64,000 bases of DNA, taken from the NCBI GenBank assembly GCA_028287285.1, contig JAQBPY010000363.1, forward strand, positions 1 to 64,000, in the 5' to 3' direction. This DNA is from Gemmatimonadota bacterium. Its GTDB lineage: Bacteria > Gemmatimonadota > Gemmatimonadetes > Gemmatimonadales > Gemmatimonadaceae. Below the pieces are notes generated by a model that was not told where the DNA came from, did no database searches, and saw nothing but the letters and a program-made list of their open reading frames with translations. Every line of letters starts with the position of its first letter. The stretch's first letter is position 1. Below, one piece after another: positions 37,591 to 47,467 of the stretch. Position numbers and translations under genes: made by a program.

Positions 37591-39696
37591 CTACGGCAGC
37601 TGATAGACCTCCACCTTGTTCCCCGACGTCAACGGAACGAGCAACAGCTTCCGGCGCGTGTCGATGCCGATGTCGGCGACGTCCGACACATGCTGCACCA
37701 CGGGCGCAAGCTTGCCGCCGCGTAGCGCATAGATGCTCGACGTGGCCTTGCTCGACACCAGCAGCGTGCCGTCGCCGGTAAAGGCGGCTCCGTCGAACTG
37801 CCCAGGGCCGGCGACGAGAAACTCGACCGACGACGTGCCGGGCTTCCATGTGAACACCGAGTCGCCACCCCAGGACACAATCGTGAATCGCGAGCCGGCC
37901 TTGTCCCACGCGATGCCGTTGGGCCGCATGAGCCGGTCCGTCTCCAGCGCAATCGTGACCGCCCGGCGACCGTCAACCCTGAACACCCGATCCGCGCGCG
38001 GATGCATGCTGTTGCCCTTTACATCAAACGCCACTTCGCTGTCGGTGATGTAAACGTTGCCGTCGGCGCCGGTCACCACGTCGTTGAGGAACGCCGCGCC
38101 CTGGCCCGAAAGATCGAGCGACGCGATGGGTGCCCCGGTTTTCCGGTTGAACGCACGCATGACGTCGAGATCCGACACCCAGAGCGTATCGCCGTTGATG
38201 GACATGCCCTTGGGTGCGTTGAGCATGGCTCCGTTCCTGCCCGACTCGATCCACCGCAGCGACTTCACACCACCACCAGCCGGCACTCGGCTAATGAAAC
38301 CCTTGCCGTCTTTCGCCGCGGAGGGGCCATCGATGTTGCTGATGAAGTACACGTCCTGATCGGCGTCGTACAGCACGGACTCCGGCTCCTTCAGGCTGTC
38401 GATGAACGCGACGCGGTTCGCGCGCGCCTGCGGCATGGGTGGCAGCGGCATCGTATCTCGCGGCGCAGCAACGCGCATCGTGTCGACAGCACGCGCGGCC
38501 GGCACCTGTGCCGACGCCGAGCCACCATAGCTGATCCTGTAGATGACGCCGTTGGTGTCGTCGCCGAGGAGCAGCGAGCCATCCATGGCCATCGCAACAC
38601 CGGCAAGGCGAGCGACGTACGTGTTGCCATCCGGCGTGATGAACCCCGTGGCAAAATCATCGAAGCGTACCGGCTTGCCGTTCTCGAAATGAATGCGCAC
38701 GAGCTTGTAGCCGGAGGGCGGCTGCCGGTTCCACGAGCCGCGCATGGCGACGAATGCATCCCCGCGCACGTCCGACGGAAACTGCGTGCCGGTGTAGAAC
38801 GCCATCTGGATGGGCGCGGAATGCGCAACAAAGGACAGCACCGGCGCCGCGGTGCGCGGGCACATCTCGTCCTTGCTGCTGCCCTTGGGCTCATTCGAGA
38901 AATACTTGTCGGGGACCTTGTCGCCGTAACAGAAGGGCCAGCCGTAATTCGTGGAGCTCTGGATCCGGTTCAGCTCCTCGGGCGGAATGTCGTTGCCCTT
39001 GGAGTCGGAGCCATGATCCATTCCCCACAGTTCCTTCGTGTCCGGATGCCATCCCCAGCCAATGGTGTTGCGAAGTCCGCGCGCGAAGATGCCGCGCTCG
39101 GTGCCATCGGCCATCATGCGAAGGATCGTCGCGTTCTCTTCGTTCGTCTCGATGCACAGGTTGCATGTGCTGCCAATGCTTACATACAACATGCCGTCCG
39201 GCCCGAAGCCCAGCGTGCGGTTGGGATGCTGGCCGCCGTCGGGAAGGTCGGTGACGATCTGCCGTGGATCGCTCACCGTTCCGTCGGTACGCATGTCGGA
39301 GACGTAGATCTCCTTCACCGTGGCGAGATACATCCTGCCGTCGTGCAAGGTGATGCCATGCACGTTGGGCAGGTTCTTCACGACCTGTCGTGGTGCGCCC
39401 GTGCCGTCGCCCCTGAGGGCAATGACGTCGTTGGAATCGCGGCGCGTGACGTACACCGTTCCGTCGTCACCAACCGCGATGATGCGCGGAGCGCCAAGGC
39501 CCTGCGCAAACACGCTGATGTGATAGCCGGGGGGCACGTGCAGGCGCGACAGCACCGACGCCTCGAACTTTGCCTGACCGGGGGTGCTGGTGTAGGTGGT
39601 GGTGGGAACGAGCGTACGAACGGGTGGCTTCTGCGCGAGTGCCGCGTGGGTCACCGCGGCACTCATGACGGCGAACGTTGCAATACGACGAGTCAT
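37591..39696 (-). CDS. PQQ-dependent sugar dehydrogenase-like/SMP-30-like double beta-propeller protein
   Basis: N-terminal sorbosone dehydrogenase-like region (GFGPDGMLYVSIGSTCNLC, GWGWHPDTKELWGMDHGSD), C-terminal NHL/SMP-30-like propeller. Confidence 0.82.
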   Translation of the reverse strand: MTRRIATFAVMSAAVTHAALAQKPPVRTLVPTTTYTSTPGQAKFEASVLSRLHVPPGYHISVFAQGLGAPRIIAVGDDGTVYVTRRDSNDVIALRGDGTGAPRQVVKNLPNVHGITLHDGRMYLATVKEIYVSDMRTDGTVSDPRQIVTDLPDGGQHPNRTLGFGPDGMLYVSIGSTCNLCIETNEENATILRMMADGTERGIFARGLRNTIGWGWHPDTKELWGMDHGSDSKGNDIPPEELNRIQSSTNYGWPFCYGDKVPDKYFSNEPKGSSKDEMCPRTAAPVLSFVAHSAPIQMAFYTGTQFPSDVRGDAFVAMRGSWNRQPPSGYKLVRIHFENGKPVRFDDFATGFITPDGNTYVARLAGVAMAMDGSLLLGDDTNGVIYRISYGGSASAQVPAARAVDTMRVAAPRDTMPLPPMPQARANRVAFIDSLKEPESVLYDADQDVYFISNIDGPSAAKDGKGFISRVPAGGGVKSLRWIESGRNGAMLNAPKGMSINGDTLWVSDLDVMRAFNRKTGAPIASLDLSGQGAAFLNDVVTGADGNVYITDSEVAFDVKGNSMHPRADRVFRVDGRRAVTIALETDRLMRPNGIAWDKAGSRFTIVSWGGDSVFTWKPGTSSVEFLVAGPGQFDGAAFTGDGTLLVSSKATSSIYALRGGKLAPVVQHVSDVADIGIDTRRKLLLVPLTSGNKVEVYQLP

Positions 39697-39716
39697 CGTC
39701 TCTGCGCTCAGGTTGC

Positions 39717-42083
39717 CTACACGAGTGGTGGATCGGTTTCGCGTTCTGGATGGCGATGCATTGCCAGCGCCGCCATGAATTCCGCCGCGATGTCCTTGTC
39801 GCCTGTGGTCTTCACGAGAACGCCGCGACCTGCGGGCGCACCGGCCCGCTCGAGCAGCGCGCTTGAGGCGCCCAGTGCGAGAATGGTCTTGCAGTGTCTG
39901 AACTGGTTGGTGACGAACTCCATGGTGTGGCCATCCCGGGCAAGCGCTGCGACACCGGCGTTGCCGTCGGGCAGGATGAGTGCGTCGAACAACACATCAG
40001 GTGAATTCTCCATCGATGCATCGGCCTCGATGGTGTCTCCGCGTGCCGTCTTGTACGCGCCGAGGCGCGGACCGATGAAGCGTGGAACAGCGCCGGCATT
40101 CGTGAGCGCGCCGTGCAGCGCATTCAGCGAGTCGCCATCCACGCCATCGGCCACGAGAATGGCAACGCGCCGGGTGCGCACCCCCCTTTCGCCGGGTCGA
40201 GCGGTCAGGGACAGTGCGGGAGAAAAAGTGACTTCGGGTTCCGGCGCATTCTCGAGCACGCGCGGCAGCGGATCCGGCAGGTTCATTCCCAGGCCCTCGG
40301 CCACCAGCGCCGCGAGGTCTTCGTCCACGTGGCGGAGTGACGCCACCATGCGCTCGCGAATGGCCGGCACCGTGAGCTTGCTCAGCTCGAAGCGGAAGCC
40401 GCCCACGATGTGTGCCTTTTCCCAATCGGTCTGGCTGTTGTAGAACAGCGTGGCCTGCGCGTAATGCTCGGCGAATTTCTCCGGTTTGCCGCGGAGCTTG
40501 TCCTGGTGCACGGGCTCGGGGAACGACACGAATCCTTTGGCGCCGGCCTGGAACGGGCAGCCACCGGCGAGCGAGTTGGGCTCGTATGCCACACGTCCGC
40601 GTGCGATGGCCTGACGGTGGAACCCGTCGCGCTGGTTGTTGTGCACCGGCGCCACCGGTGCGTTGATGGGAATCTCGTGGAAGTTCGGTCCACCCAACCG
40701 CGTGATCTGCGTGTCGACATATGAGTGAATGCGGCCGGCGAGCAGCGGATCGTTGGAGAAGTCGATGCCGGGCACCACATGCGCGGTGCAGAACGCGACC
40801 TGCTCCGTTTCGGCGAAGAAGTTGTCTGGGTTCCGGTTGAGCACCAGGCGGCCCACCGGCATGAGGGGAATCAATTCTTCCGGAACGATCTTCGTGGCGT
40901 CCAGGATGTCGAAGGTGAACTGCTCCGCCTGTTCTTCGGTGATGACCTGGAAGCTCAGCTCGTACTCCGGGTACTCGCCTGCTTCGATGGCTTCCCACAG
41001 GTCGCGCCGGTGATAGTCCGGGTCGGCGCCGGCAATCTTGAGGGCTTCGTCCCACACGAGCGAGTGCGTGCCCTGCATGGGCCGCCAGTGGAACTTCACG
41101 AACACCGAGGCGCCTTCGTCGTTGACGAGGCGATAGGTGTTCACGCCGAAACCCTGCATCATGCGATAGCTGCGCGGGATCGCCCGATCCGACATCACCC
41201 ACATCATCATGTGCGTGGATTCGGGCATCAGCGAGATGAAGTCCCAGAACGTGTCGTGCGCCGACTGTGCCTGCGGCATCTGGTGATGCGGCTCGGGCTT
41301 TACCGCATGCACGAGATCGGGAAACTTCATTGCATCCTGAATGAAGAACACGGGGATGTTGTTGCCCACGAGGTCCCAGTTCCCTTCATCGGTATAGAAC
41401 TTTACGGCGAAACCGCGCACATCGCGCGCGGTGTCCATCGAGCCGCGCTCGCCGGCCACCGTGGAGAAGCGCACGAACACCGGCGTGACCTTGCCCGCTT
41501 CCCTGAACGGCGCGGCGCGCGTGAACTCCGTGAGCGGCGCGTAGCACTCGAAGAAGCCGTGCGCGCCCGAGCCGCGTGCGTGCACGATGCGCTCGGGAAT
41601 GCGCTCGTGATCGAAGTGCGTGATTTTTTCGCGCAGGATGAAATCTTCGAGCAGCGTTGGCCCGCGCAGGCCGGCCTTCAGTGAATTCTGGTTGTCCGCA
41701 ACGAGCACCCCCTGGTTCGTGGTCAACGCGCGTCCGGTGTTGTCGACACGCACACGATCGAGCGGCGCGATGAGCAGATTCATGCCTTCGGGAGCGTCGC
41801 CGCTACCCGTCTTGTCGGAGGCGTTTCGTTCGGTGACGGTACTTGCACCCACGTCCGGCGACGGAGGCTCCACGGAGAATCCCGTTGGCGGATTGACCGC
41901 ATTGTCGCGGCCAAACTCGCCGGGTTTGTTAGGGTTGTGCGGAATGGCGGCGGCCAACGCATTTGTATCCGCGGCCTTCACGGCAAGCACGTCGTCCGGC
42001 GGCGGCGCAGGGTGCGAAGGCGCGCTCGCGGTATTGCGCGCCGCCGCCTTGGCGGCGGCCGCGGAATCTTTTTTCTTAGGCAT
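39717..42083 (-). CDS. katE: Large-subunit catalase HPII with C-terminal GATase1/DJ-1-like domain
   Basis: [71 protein letters not shown]-terminal [14 protein letters not shown]. Confidence 0.95.
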   Translation of the reverse strand: MPKKKDSAAAAKAAARNTASAPSHPAPPPDDVLAVKAADTNALAAAIPHNPNKPGEFGRDNAVNPPTGFSVEPPSPDVGASTVTERNASDKTGSGDAPEGMNLLIAPLDRVRVDNTGRALTTNQGVLVADNQNSLKAGLRGPTLLEDFILREKITHFDHERIPERIVHARGSGAHGFFECYAPLTEFTRAAPFREAGKVTPVFVRFSTVAGERGSMDTARDVRGFAVKFYTDEGNWDLVGNNIPVFFIQDAMKFPDLVHAVKPEPHHQMPQAQSAHDTFWDFISLMPESTHMMMWVMSDRAIPRSYRMMQGFGVNTYRLVNDEGASVFVKFHWRPMQGTHSLVWDEALKIAGADPDYHRRDLWEAIEAGEYPEYELSFQVITEEQAEQFTFDILDATKIVPEELIPLMPVGRLVLNRNPDNFFAETEQVAFCTAHVVPGIDFSNDPLLAGRIHSYVDTQITRLGGPNFHEIPINAPVAPVHNNQRDGFHRQAIARGRVAYEPNSLAGGCPFQAGAKGFVSFPEPVHQDKLRGKPEKFAEHYAQATLFYNSQTDWEKAHIVGGFRFELSKLTVPAIRERMVASLRHVDEDLAALVAEGLGMNLPDPLPRVLENAPEPEVTFSPALSLTARPGERGVRTRRVAILVADGVDGDSLNALHGALTNAGAVPRFIGPRLGAYKTARGDTIEADASMENSPDVLFDALILPDGNAGVAALARDGHTMEFVTNQFRHCKTILALGASSALLERAGAPAGRGVLVKTTGDKDIAAEFMAALAMHRHPERETDPPLV

Positions 42084-42381
42084 GAGTCACGGGAGATGGA
42101 GTCATGAACGCACGGGCAAAAGCTGTTCCCGCGACACTCACTGCCCACCACGGACAACGCCGCTGTCGCGTGTCCAACGGCCATCCGAATTCATGCTTCC
42201 CGCACATCTTTCGTGGCTGAGCGGGCTGCAGAATGTACGGTGGCAGTCATCACGTCGTCGTGCAGACTGCACGAAAGCGTACATTTCAAGTCGTTTGTAT
42301 GCGCAGACTTGCGCGACCTACATGATGTTGTTTGTTTACTGCCGCTTCGCGTTTTCAGAGCATCCATGGACACGCAGAATC

Positions 42382-42395
42382 GTACGGTTTCGTAC
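42382..42395. promoter_or_regulatory. GTACG-N4-CGTAC-type motif, site 1
   Basis: GTACGGTTTCGTAC in the katE/Crp-Fnr intergenic region. Confidence 0.4.
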
Positions 42396-42687
42396 CGTAA
42401 TGTCCTGCGGCGAAGAAGCACAGCGTGTGCATCACTAGCAGGACATTCGAAACGCGCTGTCCCAGCACCATTCGTGAACGCACCGTCGCATCAGGGCCGA
42501 CGCGAAATCGGCAGTTCGCCACCGCAACGAGACGCGGGCACAGTTCCTCACATTTCGCGCGGAGTACGCGGGACCTCACCGCGGAGTGATACGATCGGCC
42601 ACCATGGCCACATTCTACAGGCGTCTCGGGATGGTTCATCCTCGGCCGTTTGCCGGATGCCCTGAAACCGGATGCAGAGGCAGAAAA

Positions 42688-43428
42688 ATGAACGCGCACG
42701 ACCCCAGCGTTGCCAGTCGTGAAAACTGGCTGCTTGGCATGTTGCCGGAGGAGGCACGTCTCCGGATCATCGGGCAGTGCGAAACCATCTCCGTTCCGAT
42801 AAAGGCCATTATCGTGGAGCCGGAGATGACGCTGGACTACGCGTATTTTCCGCTCAGCGGATGTCTCTCCGTCGTCTCGCTGATGGAGAATGGCGGAAGC
42901 GTCGAAGTGGGGACGATCGGGTGGGAAGGTATGTTCGGCTTGTCTCTGCTGCACGGCATCACGTCCATCTCCCAGCAGTGCATCGCCCAGGTCCCCGGCG
43001 ACATGCGCCGCATCCGCGTTGATGCGCTCCTGAACGAGCTCGGCCACCACGCCGAGTTGCGGGCGGTGCTCAACCGATATGCCGAGGTGTGGATCAACCA
43101 GGTGAGCCGCGGTGGATCGTGCAACAGCGTGCACCCCATTGAACAACGCTGCGCACGCTGGCTGCTGCTGACGCACGACCGTGTCGAATCGGACCTCCTG
43201 CCGCTCACCCAGGAATTTCTCGCGATCATGCTCGGCGTCCGTCGCGCGAGTGTCACATCGGCGGCGGCGTCGCTGCAGAAGCGCGGGGCCATTTCATACA
43301 AGCATGGCAAGATCACCGTGCTGGATCGTGCCGGTCTCGAGGCCGCGTCGTGTGTTTGCTACGGCCTGATGCAGCAGATGTACCAGAAGCAGTTGTCCGA
43401 CGGGTCCAGCGAGAGTCCCAACAGTTGA
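42688..43428 (+). CDS. Crp/Fnr family transcriptional regulator
   Basis: cNMP-binding-like N-domain, C-terminal HTH LTQEFLAIMLGVRRASVTSAAASLQKRG. Confidence 0.9.
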   Translation: MNAHDPSVASRENWLLGMLPEEARLRIIGQCETISVPIKAIIVEPEMTLDYAYFPLSGCLSVVSLMENGGSVEVGTIGWEGMFGLSLLHGITSISQQCIAQVPGDMRRIRVDALLNELGHHAELRAVLNRYAEVWINQVSRGGSCNSVHPIEQRCARWLLLTHDRVESDLLPLTQEFLAIMLGVRRASVTSAAASLQKRGAISYKHGKITVLDRAGLEAASCVCYGLMQQMYQKQLSDGSSESPNS

Positions 43429-43430
43429 TG

Positions 43431-45218
43431 TCATTCCGCGGCCTGGGTGACCTCCTGAAGTTGTAGCTGTCGCAGCACCGCGTCTGCGTCAGCGTCGCCG
43501 GCCGCAAGTGCCTTGGCCAGGGTGTCCTCCTGTTTTTTCGTCAGTTGCGGAGGCACGGTGGGCACATTGCGGTCGACGACCGCATCAATGACGAATGGCG
43601 CCGATGATGCGAGCGCACGGTCCCATGTGTCGCCAATGTTCTCTGGCCGGTCCACCCGAATGCCATCGAGCCCGATGAGCTTCGCGTAATCCGCATAGCG
43701 CACGTCGGGGAGCCTCTGCGTGGCGACGTAGCGCGGGTCGCCTTCGATTACGCGCTGTTCCCACGTGACGTAGTTGAGGTCGCGGTTATTGAGCACCACG
43801 ACCACGAAGCGTGGGTCGGACCAGCCGCTTCGCTTCCACTCCTTGGCCACGTCGAGCAACGCGGAAAAGCCCGACATCTGGAATGCGCCGTCGCCCACGA
43901 GTGCAAACACGGGGCACTCGGGATGCGCGAGTTTTGCCGCGAGGGCGTATGGAATGCCGCAGCCCATGGTCGCGAGCCCGCCCGACAGCGACGCCCGCAT
44001 GCCCGCGCGGAGTTGCACGTCGCGCGCGAGCCACACGGCGGAGGTGCCTGAGTCGGCGGTGACGATGGCCCGGTCGGGAAGACGTGTGGACAATTCCCAC
44101 ACGACACGCTGCGGGTTGATGGGATCGGCTGGTGTGTGCGCGTGGCGCTCGAGCGCTGCCTGCGACTCGGCCCTGGACTGTTCGATCTCCGCACGCCATC
44201 CGTCGCGCCGCTCGAGCAGGGGCAGGAGGGCACGCAACGTTTCGCCGGCGTCGCCGGCGAGTGCGACCTCCATTGGATACCGCAGGGAAAGATTGCGTGG
44301 CTCCGTATCGATCTGCACGCCACGCGCCTGGCCTTCGTCGGGCAGGAATTCCGTGTACGGAAAATTGGAGCCGATCATCAGGAGCGTGTCGCACTCGCGC
44401 ATCATGCGGTTGCTGGCCGGCGTGCCGAGCCAGCCCACGGAGCCGGTCACGAGCGAATGGTCGTCGGGCACGCACGCCTTGCCGAGCAGCGATTTCGCGA
44501 TGCCGGCCCCGAGGGTCTCGGCGACGGCGATGACGTCGTCGCCGGCGTTGAGTGCGCCTGCGCCGGCAATGATGGCCACCTTGCGTCCGGCATTGAGCAC
44601 ATTCGCGGCACGTCGCAACTCGTCGTCGCGCGGAAGCAGCCGCGGCGGAACGTAGCCGGGTGCCGAATGCTGGCGTCCGTGCTCGTGTTTTGGCTGTGGC
44701 TCGGCGGGCTCCTGCTGGATGTCGTGCGGAATGATGATGGCCGCCACGGTGCGTTTGCCCACGGCCGCACGAAAGGCGCGGTCGACCACATGGCGGAGCT
44801 GCTCCGGTTTGGCGACGACCTCGAGGTATTCGCTGGCGACGTCCTGCAGGATGGCGCGCAGGTTTGTTTCCTGCTGCGAGCTTCCGCCAACGCCGGCAAA
44901 GGCCTGCTGCCCGACAATGGCGACCACGGGCTGGTGATCGAGCTTCGCGTCGTAGAGTCCGTTGAGCGCGTGAATGGCGCCGGGCCCGCTGGTGACGAGG
45001 CAGACGCCGACGTCGCCGGTAAACTTGGCGTGTGCCGTCGCCATCAACGCGGCGAGCTCTTCGTGTGCAACCTGGACGACGTCGAAGCGCTGGTCTTTGG
45101 CGTTCGCGCGGTTGAGTGCGCCCATGATGCCGTTGATGCCGTCGCCCGGATAACAGAAGAGGCGGCGGACGTTCCATGGGGTGATGAGCTGGAGCAGGTG
45201 GTCGGCGACGGTAGGCAT
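43431..45218 (-). CDS. Thiamine pyrophosphate-requiring enzyme (pyruvate oxidase/acetolactate synthase-like)
   Basis: FCYPGDGINGIMGAL, VAHEELAALMATAHAKFTGDVGVCLVTSGPGAIHALNGLYDAK, GDGAFQMSGF. Confidence 0.92.
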   Translation of the reverse strand: MPTVADHLLQLITPWNVRRLFCYPGDGINGIMGALNRANAKDQRFDVVQVAHEELAALMATAHAKFTGDVGVCLVTSGPGAIHALNGLYDAKLDHQPVVAIVGQQAFAGVGGSSQQETNLRAILQDVASEYLEVVAKPEQLRHVVDRAFRAAVGKRTVAAIIIPHDIQQEPAEPQPKHEHGRQHSAPGYVPPRLLPRDDELRRAANVLNAGRKVAIIAGAGALNAGDDVIAVAETLGAGIAKSLLGKACVPDDHSLVTGSVGWLGTPASNRMMRECDTLLMIGSNFPYTEFLPDEGQARGVQIDTEPRNLSLRYPMEVALAGDAGETLRALLPLLERRDGWRAEIEQSRAESQAALERHAHTPADPINPQRVVWELSTRLPDRAIVTADSGTSAVWLARDVQLRAGMRASLSGGLATMGCGIPYALAAKLAHPECPVFALVGDGAFQMSGFSALLDVAKEWKRSGWSDPRFVVVVLNNRDLNYVTWEQRVIEGDPRYVATQRLPDVRYADYAKLIGLDGIRVDRPENIGDTWDRALASSAPFVIDAVVDRNVPTVPPQLTKKQEDTLAKALAAGDADADAVLRQLQLQEVTQAAE

Positions 45219-45327
45219 GCGGCGGGCAACTGCACGGGAAATGCCAATGCTGCGGGCGGGGAGGTCATTCGGGGTGGCCAGTTGGCCATGAGTTGGGACA
45301 GCATCTTTCCGACATTCGTGCGGCGTT

Positions 45328-45442
45328 GTCATCCCGCAGCCGCGGAGCAGCTGTCGGGAGATACTTTCCCATCGTGGTGGCTAATGGGCCACGAGGAGGG
45401 GACGGCATCTCCCGACACTCGCTGCCACTCGTGCGGGATGAC
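45328..45442. repeat. 115-bp paired type B element (copy 2)
   Basis: Ungapped match to 32818-32932, about 80% identity by hand. Confidence 0.85.
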
Positions 45443-45466
45443 AGAAGGTGGCGGGATGACAAGGGG

Positions 45467-46450
45467 CTACGGCACCAGCGCAATCCCCCACGGACGCTCG
45501 CCGACCGTGATCGTCGCAACCACCTTTGCCTGCGCAACGTCGATGACCGAGATGGAATTTGTCATCCCATCGGCCGTATAGACGCGGCGGCCGTCGCGCG
45601 AAATGGTCACCCCCCACGGACGCTTGCCCACCGGAATCGTCGAGACCACCCGGTATGTGGCAGCATCGAGCACGGACACCGTATTCGTGCGCCCGTTCGC
45701 CACGTACACCCGCGCGCCATCGGGCGAGACCGCAACACCCATCGGTTTGCCCTCGCCACCCTCGAGCGGAATGGTTTTGAGCACCGCGAACGAACGTCCG
45801 TCAATGGCCGTCACCGATCCACCCACCTCCGATGTCACGAACAAACGCGACCCATCGGGGGTAAACGCCACCGCGCGCGGACGAAGGTCCACGAGAATGT
45901 TCTGCACCACGGTGTTGGTATGCGTATCAATGACCGAGACACTGTTGCTCGTCTCGCTCGTAACCACCGCCCATCGGCCATCGGGGCTGATCGCCACACC
46001 CTCCGGCTCGATACCCACCACGAGCGTTGCCACAAACGTGCCCGTGCGCGCATCGATTGCCGTGGCCGTGCCGCCATCTTCGTTCGACGCGTAAAGAAAC
46101 GCGCCGTCGGGAGTCACAGCGAACTGTTCGGGATCCGTCCCGATATGATACATCGTCTTTACCCGACGTGTCGCAACCTCGATGGCCACGATGCCATCCG
46201 CACTGCCTTCGCGGCCCGGCTGGTCATCGCTCGACGTCACGTACACCGTCTTTCCATCGGGGCTGCGCTGAATGCCGCGCGGCCGCCCGACAATTGGAAT
46301 CGTCGCCACAACCGCATTCACCGACAGGTCCACGACGCTCACCGTATGCGACATCTCATTGCTTACGAACGCGTAGCCTGGACGCGTTGCATTGCGACAT
46401 GATGCCAGCACGGTCAAGCAGGCAATGCACGCTCGCCTCAGGATGCGCAT
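45467..46450 (-). CDS. YVTN-type beta-propeller protein, PQQ-dependent catabolism-associated
   Basis: Repeated VSVVDLSVNAVVATIPIVGRPRGIQRSPDGKTVYVTSS units; next to PQQ alcohol dehydrogenase. Confidence 0.88.
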   Translation of the reverse strand: MRILRRACIACLTVLASCRNATRPGYAFVSNEMSHTVSVVDLSVNAVVATIPIVGRPRGIQRSPDGKTVYVTSSDDQPGREGSADGIVAIEVATRRVKTMYHIGTDPEQFAVTPDGAFLYASNEDGGTATAIDARTGTFVATLVVGIEPEGVAISPDGRWAVVTSETSNSVSVIDTHTNTVVQNILVDLRPRAVAFTPDGSRLFVTSEVGGSVTAIDGRSFAVLKTIPLEGGEGKPMGVAVSPDGARVYVANGRTNTVSVLDAATYRVVSTIPVGKRPWGVTISRDGRRVYTADGMTNSISVIDVAQAKVVATITVGERPWGIALVP

Positions 46451-47277
46451 GACGGCGCTCCAAGCCGGTCGAGCAGGGCACGTGCCGGCTCACCGGGCCG
46501 CAACGCAACGGGAACCTCCGTCGCGCGCTCACCCTGCATCACATACAGCGGCTGCCGCAGCTGATGATCCCACGCACGAAAGCTGAGGGGCAGACCCTTG
46601 TGTCCGTCGAACTGCGTCGAATCGCTCACGAGTGCATCCATCAACACGCGAGGATCCGCAGACCTGGCTCGCAGCGCAGTCTCCCAGAGAATCTTGGTGG
46701 CGAGCCACGCGGTCCAGGCGTCGGCCGTCATGGCCGTGCCGAAACGCTCGCGGAAGCGGCGGTTCAATGTATCGGCGCCAAAACGCACGAGCGACGAATG
46801 CCACGCCACCACTTCGCCCGCACCACGCGCCGCCACGCGCGCCACGCGCGCCACGCGCGCCACGCGCGCATCGCGTTTCATCGCATCACTCGGCGCCACA
46901 TGAAACGTGGAACGCCTGCACCGCCGAAGCGTATCCGCACTACAGCCAACATTGAAGAAAGGAATGCCCGCATCGTCGGCCATCGCAGACAGTGTCGTGG
47001 AGCGCGCGCAATCTCCATCGCCGATGACTGCAGAAATTCCGGCGCGGCGTAAACTGCCAGGCAGCAACGCAACGAGCTCGAACGCGCCGCCAAAGAGCGC
47101 GGCCGCATGTGACGCCTCTTCGGCGCCAAGCGTAAGGCCCATCCCGCGCGCATCGGTCGACGTCGACGGAAGCGCCGCGACGCGGAGTGTGGGCGCCGAG
47201 TGCAGCCATGTGCCGCGTGTGGCCACGAGCAGGGCGGTGTGTGTCAGGAAGATGCGGCGGGAAATTACCTGTGCCAT
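46438..47277 (-). CDS. Putative ABC transporter substrate-binding protein, PQQ-dehydrogenase-system associated
   Basis: RRIFLTHTALLVATRGTWL export signal; periplasmic-binding-like; gene context; overlaps the beta-propeller gene. Confidence 0.65.
   Translation of the reverse strand: MAQVISRRIFLTHTALLVATRGTWLHSAPTLRVAALPSTSTDARGMGLTLGAEEASHAAALFGGAFELVALLPGSLRRAGISAVIGDGDCARSTTLSAMADDAGIPFFNVGCSADTLRRCRRSTFHVAPSDAMKRDARVARVARVARVAARGAGEVVAWHSSLVRFGADTLNRRFRERFGTAMTADAWTAWLATKILWETALRARSADPRVLMDALVSDSTQFDGHKGLPLSFRAWDHQLRQPLYVMQGERATEVPVALRPGEPARALLDRLGAPSCAS
46832..46867. repeat. 9-bp in-frame tandem repeat (GCCACGCGC x4)
   Basis: Encodes (RVA)n in the minus-strand protein. Confidence 0.9.
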
Positions 47278-47310
47278 GACTGAGAACAGGTGAGATGCAA
47301 GCGTCGAGCC

Positions 47311-47360
47311 GACGACGTACAGATGATGAACGGACGACGTACAGATGATGAACAGACGAC
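47311..47360. repeat. 22-bp direct repeat in divergent promoter region
   Basis: GACGACGTACAGATGATGAACG / GACGACGTACAGATGATGAACA / GACGAC. Confidence 0.85.
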
Positions 47361-47436
47361 GCGCAAAGTATTCTTTATGCCCTCGTCGTGGGTACACTTT
47401 CTGCGTTCAGACCCCCTGCGAATTTCAGCAATTACC

Positions 47437-47450
47437 GTACGAAATCGTAC
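47437..47450. promoter_or_regulatory. GTACG-N4-CGTAC-type motif, site 2
   Basis: GTACGAAATCGTAC, 17 nt upstream of the PQQ-ADH ATG. Confidence 0.45.
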
Positions 47451-47467
47451 AAAAACGGAGCACTCAA

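Noticed and set aside
38002-40443. 813-aa plus-strand ORF
   Set aside because: Antisense to the sugar dehydrogenase-like gene and catalase; low-complexity Arg/His/Val composition.
43786-45177. 463-aa minus-strand ORF, and 44136-45581 plus-strand ORF
   Set aside because: Both are shadow frames of the TPP enzyme at 43431-45218.
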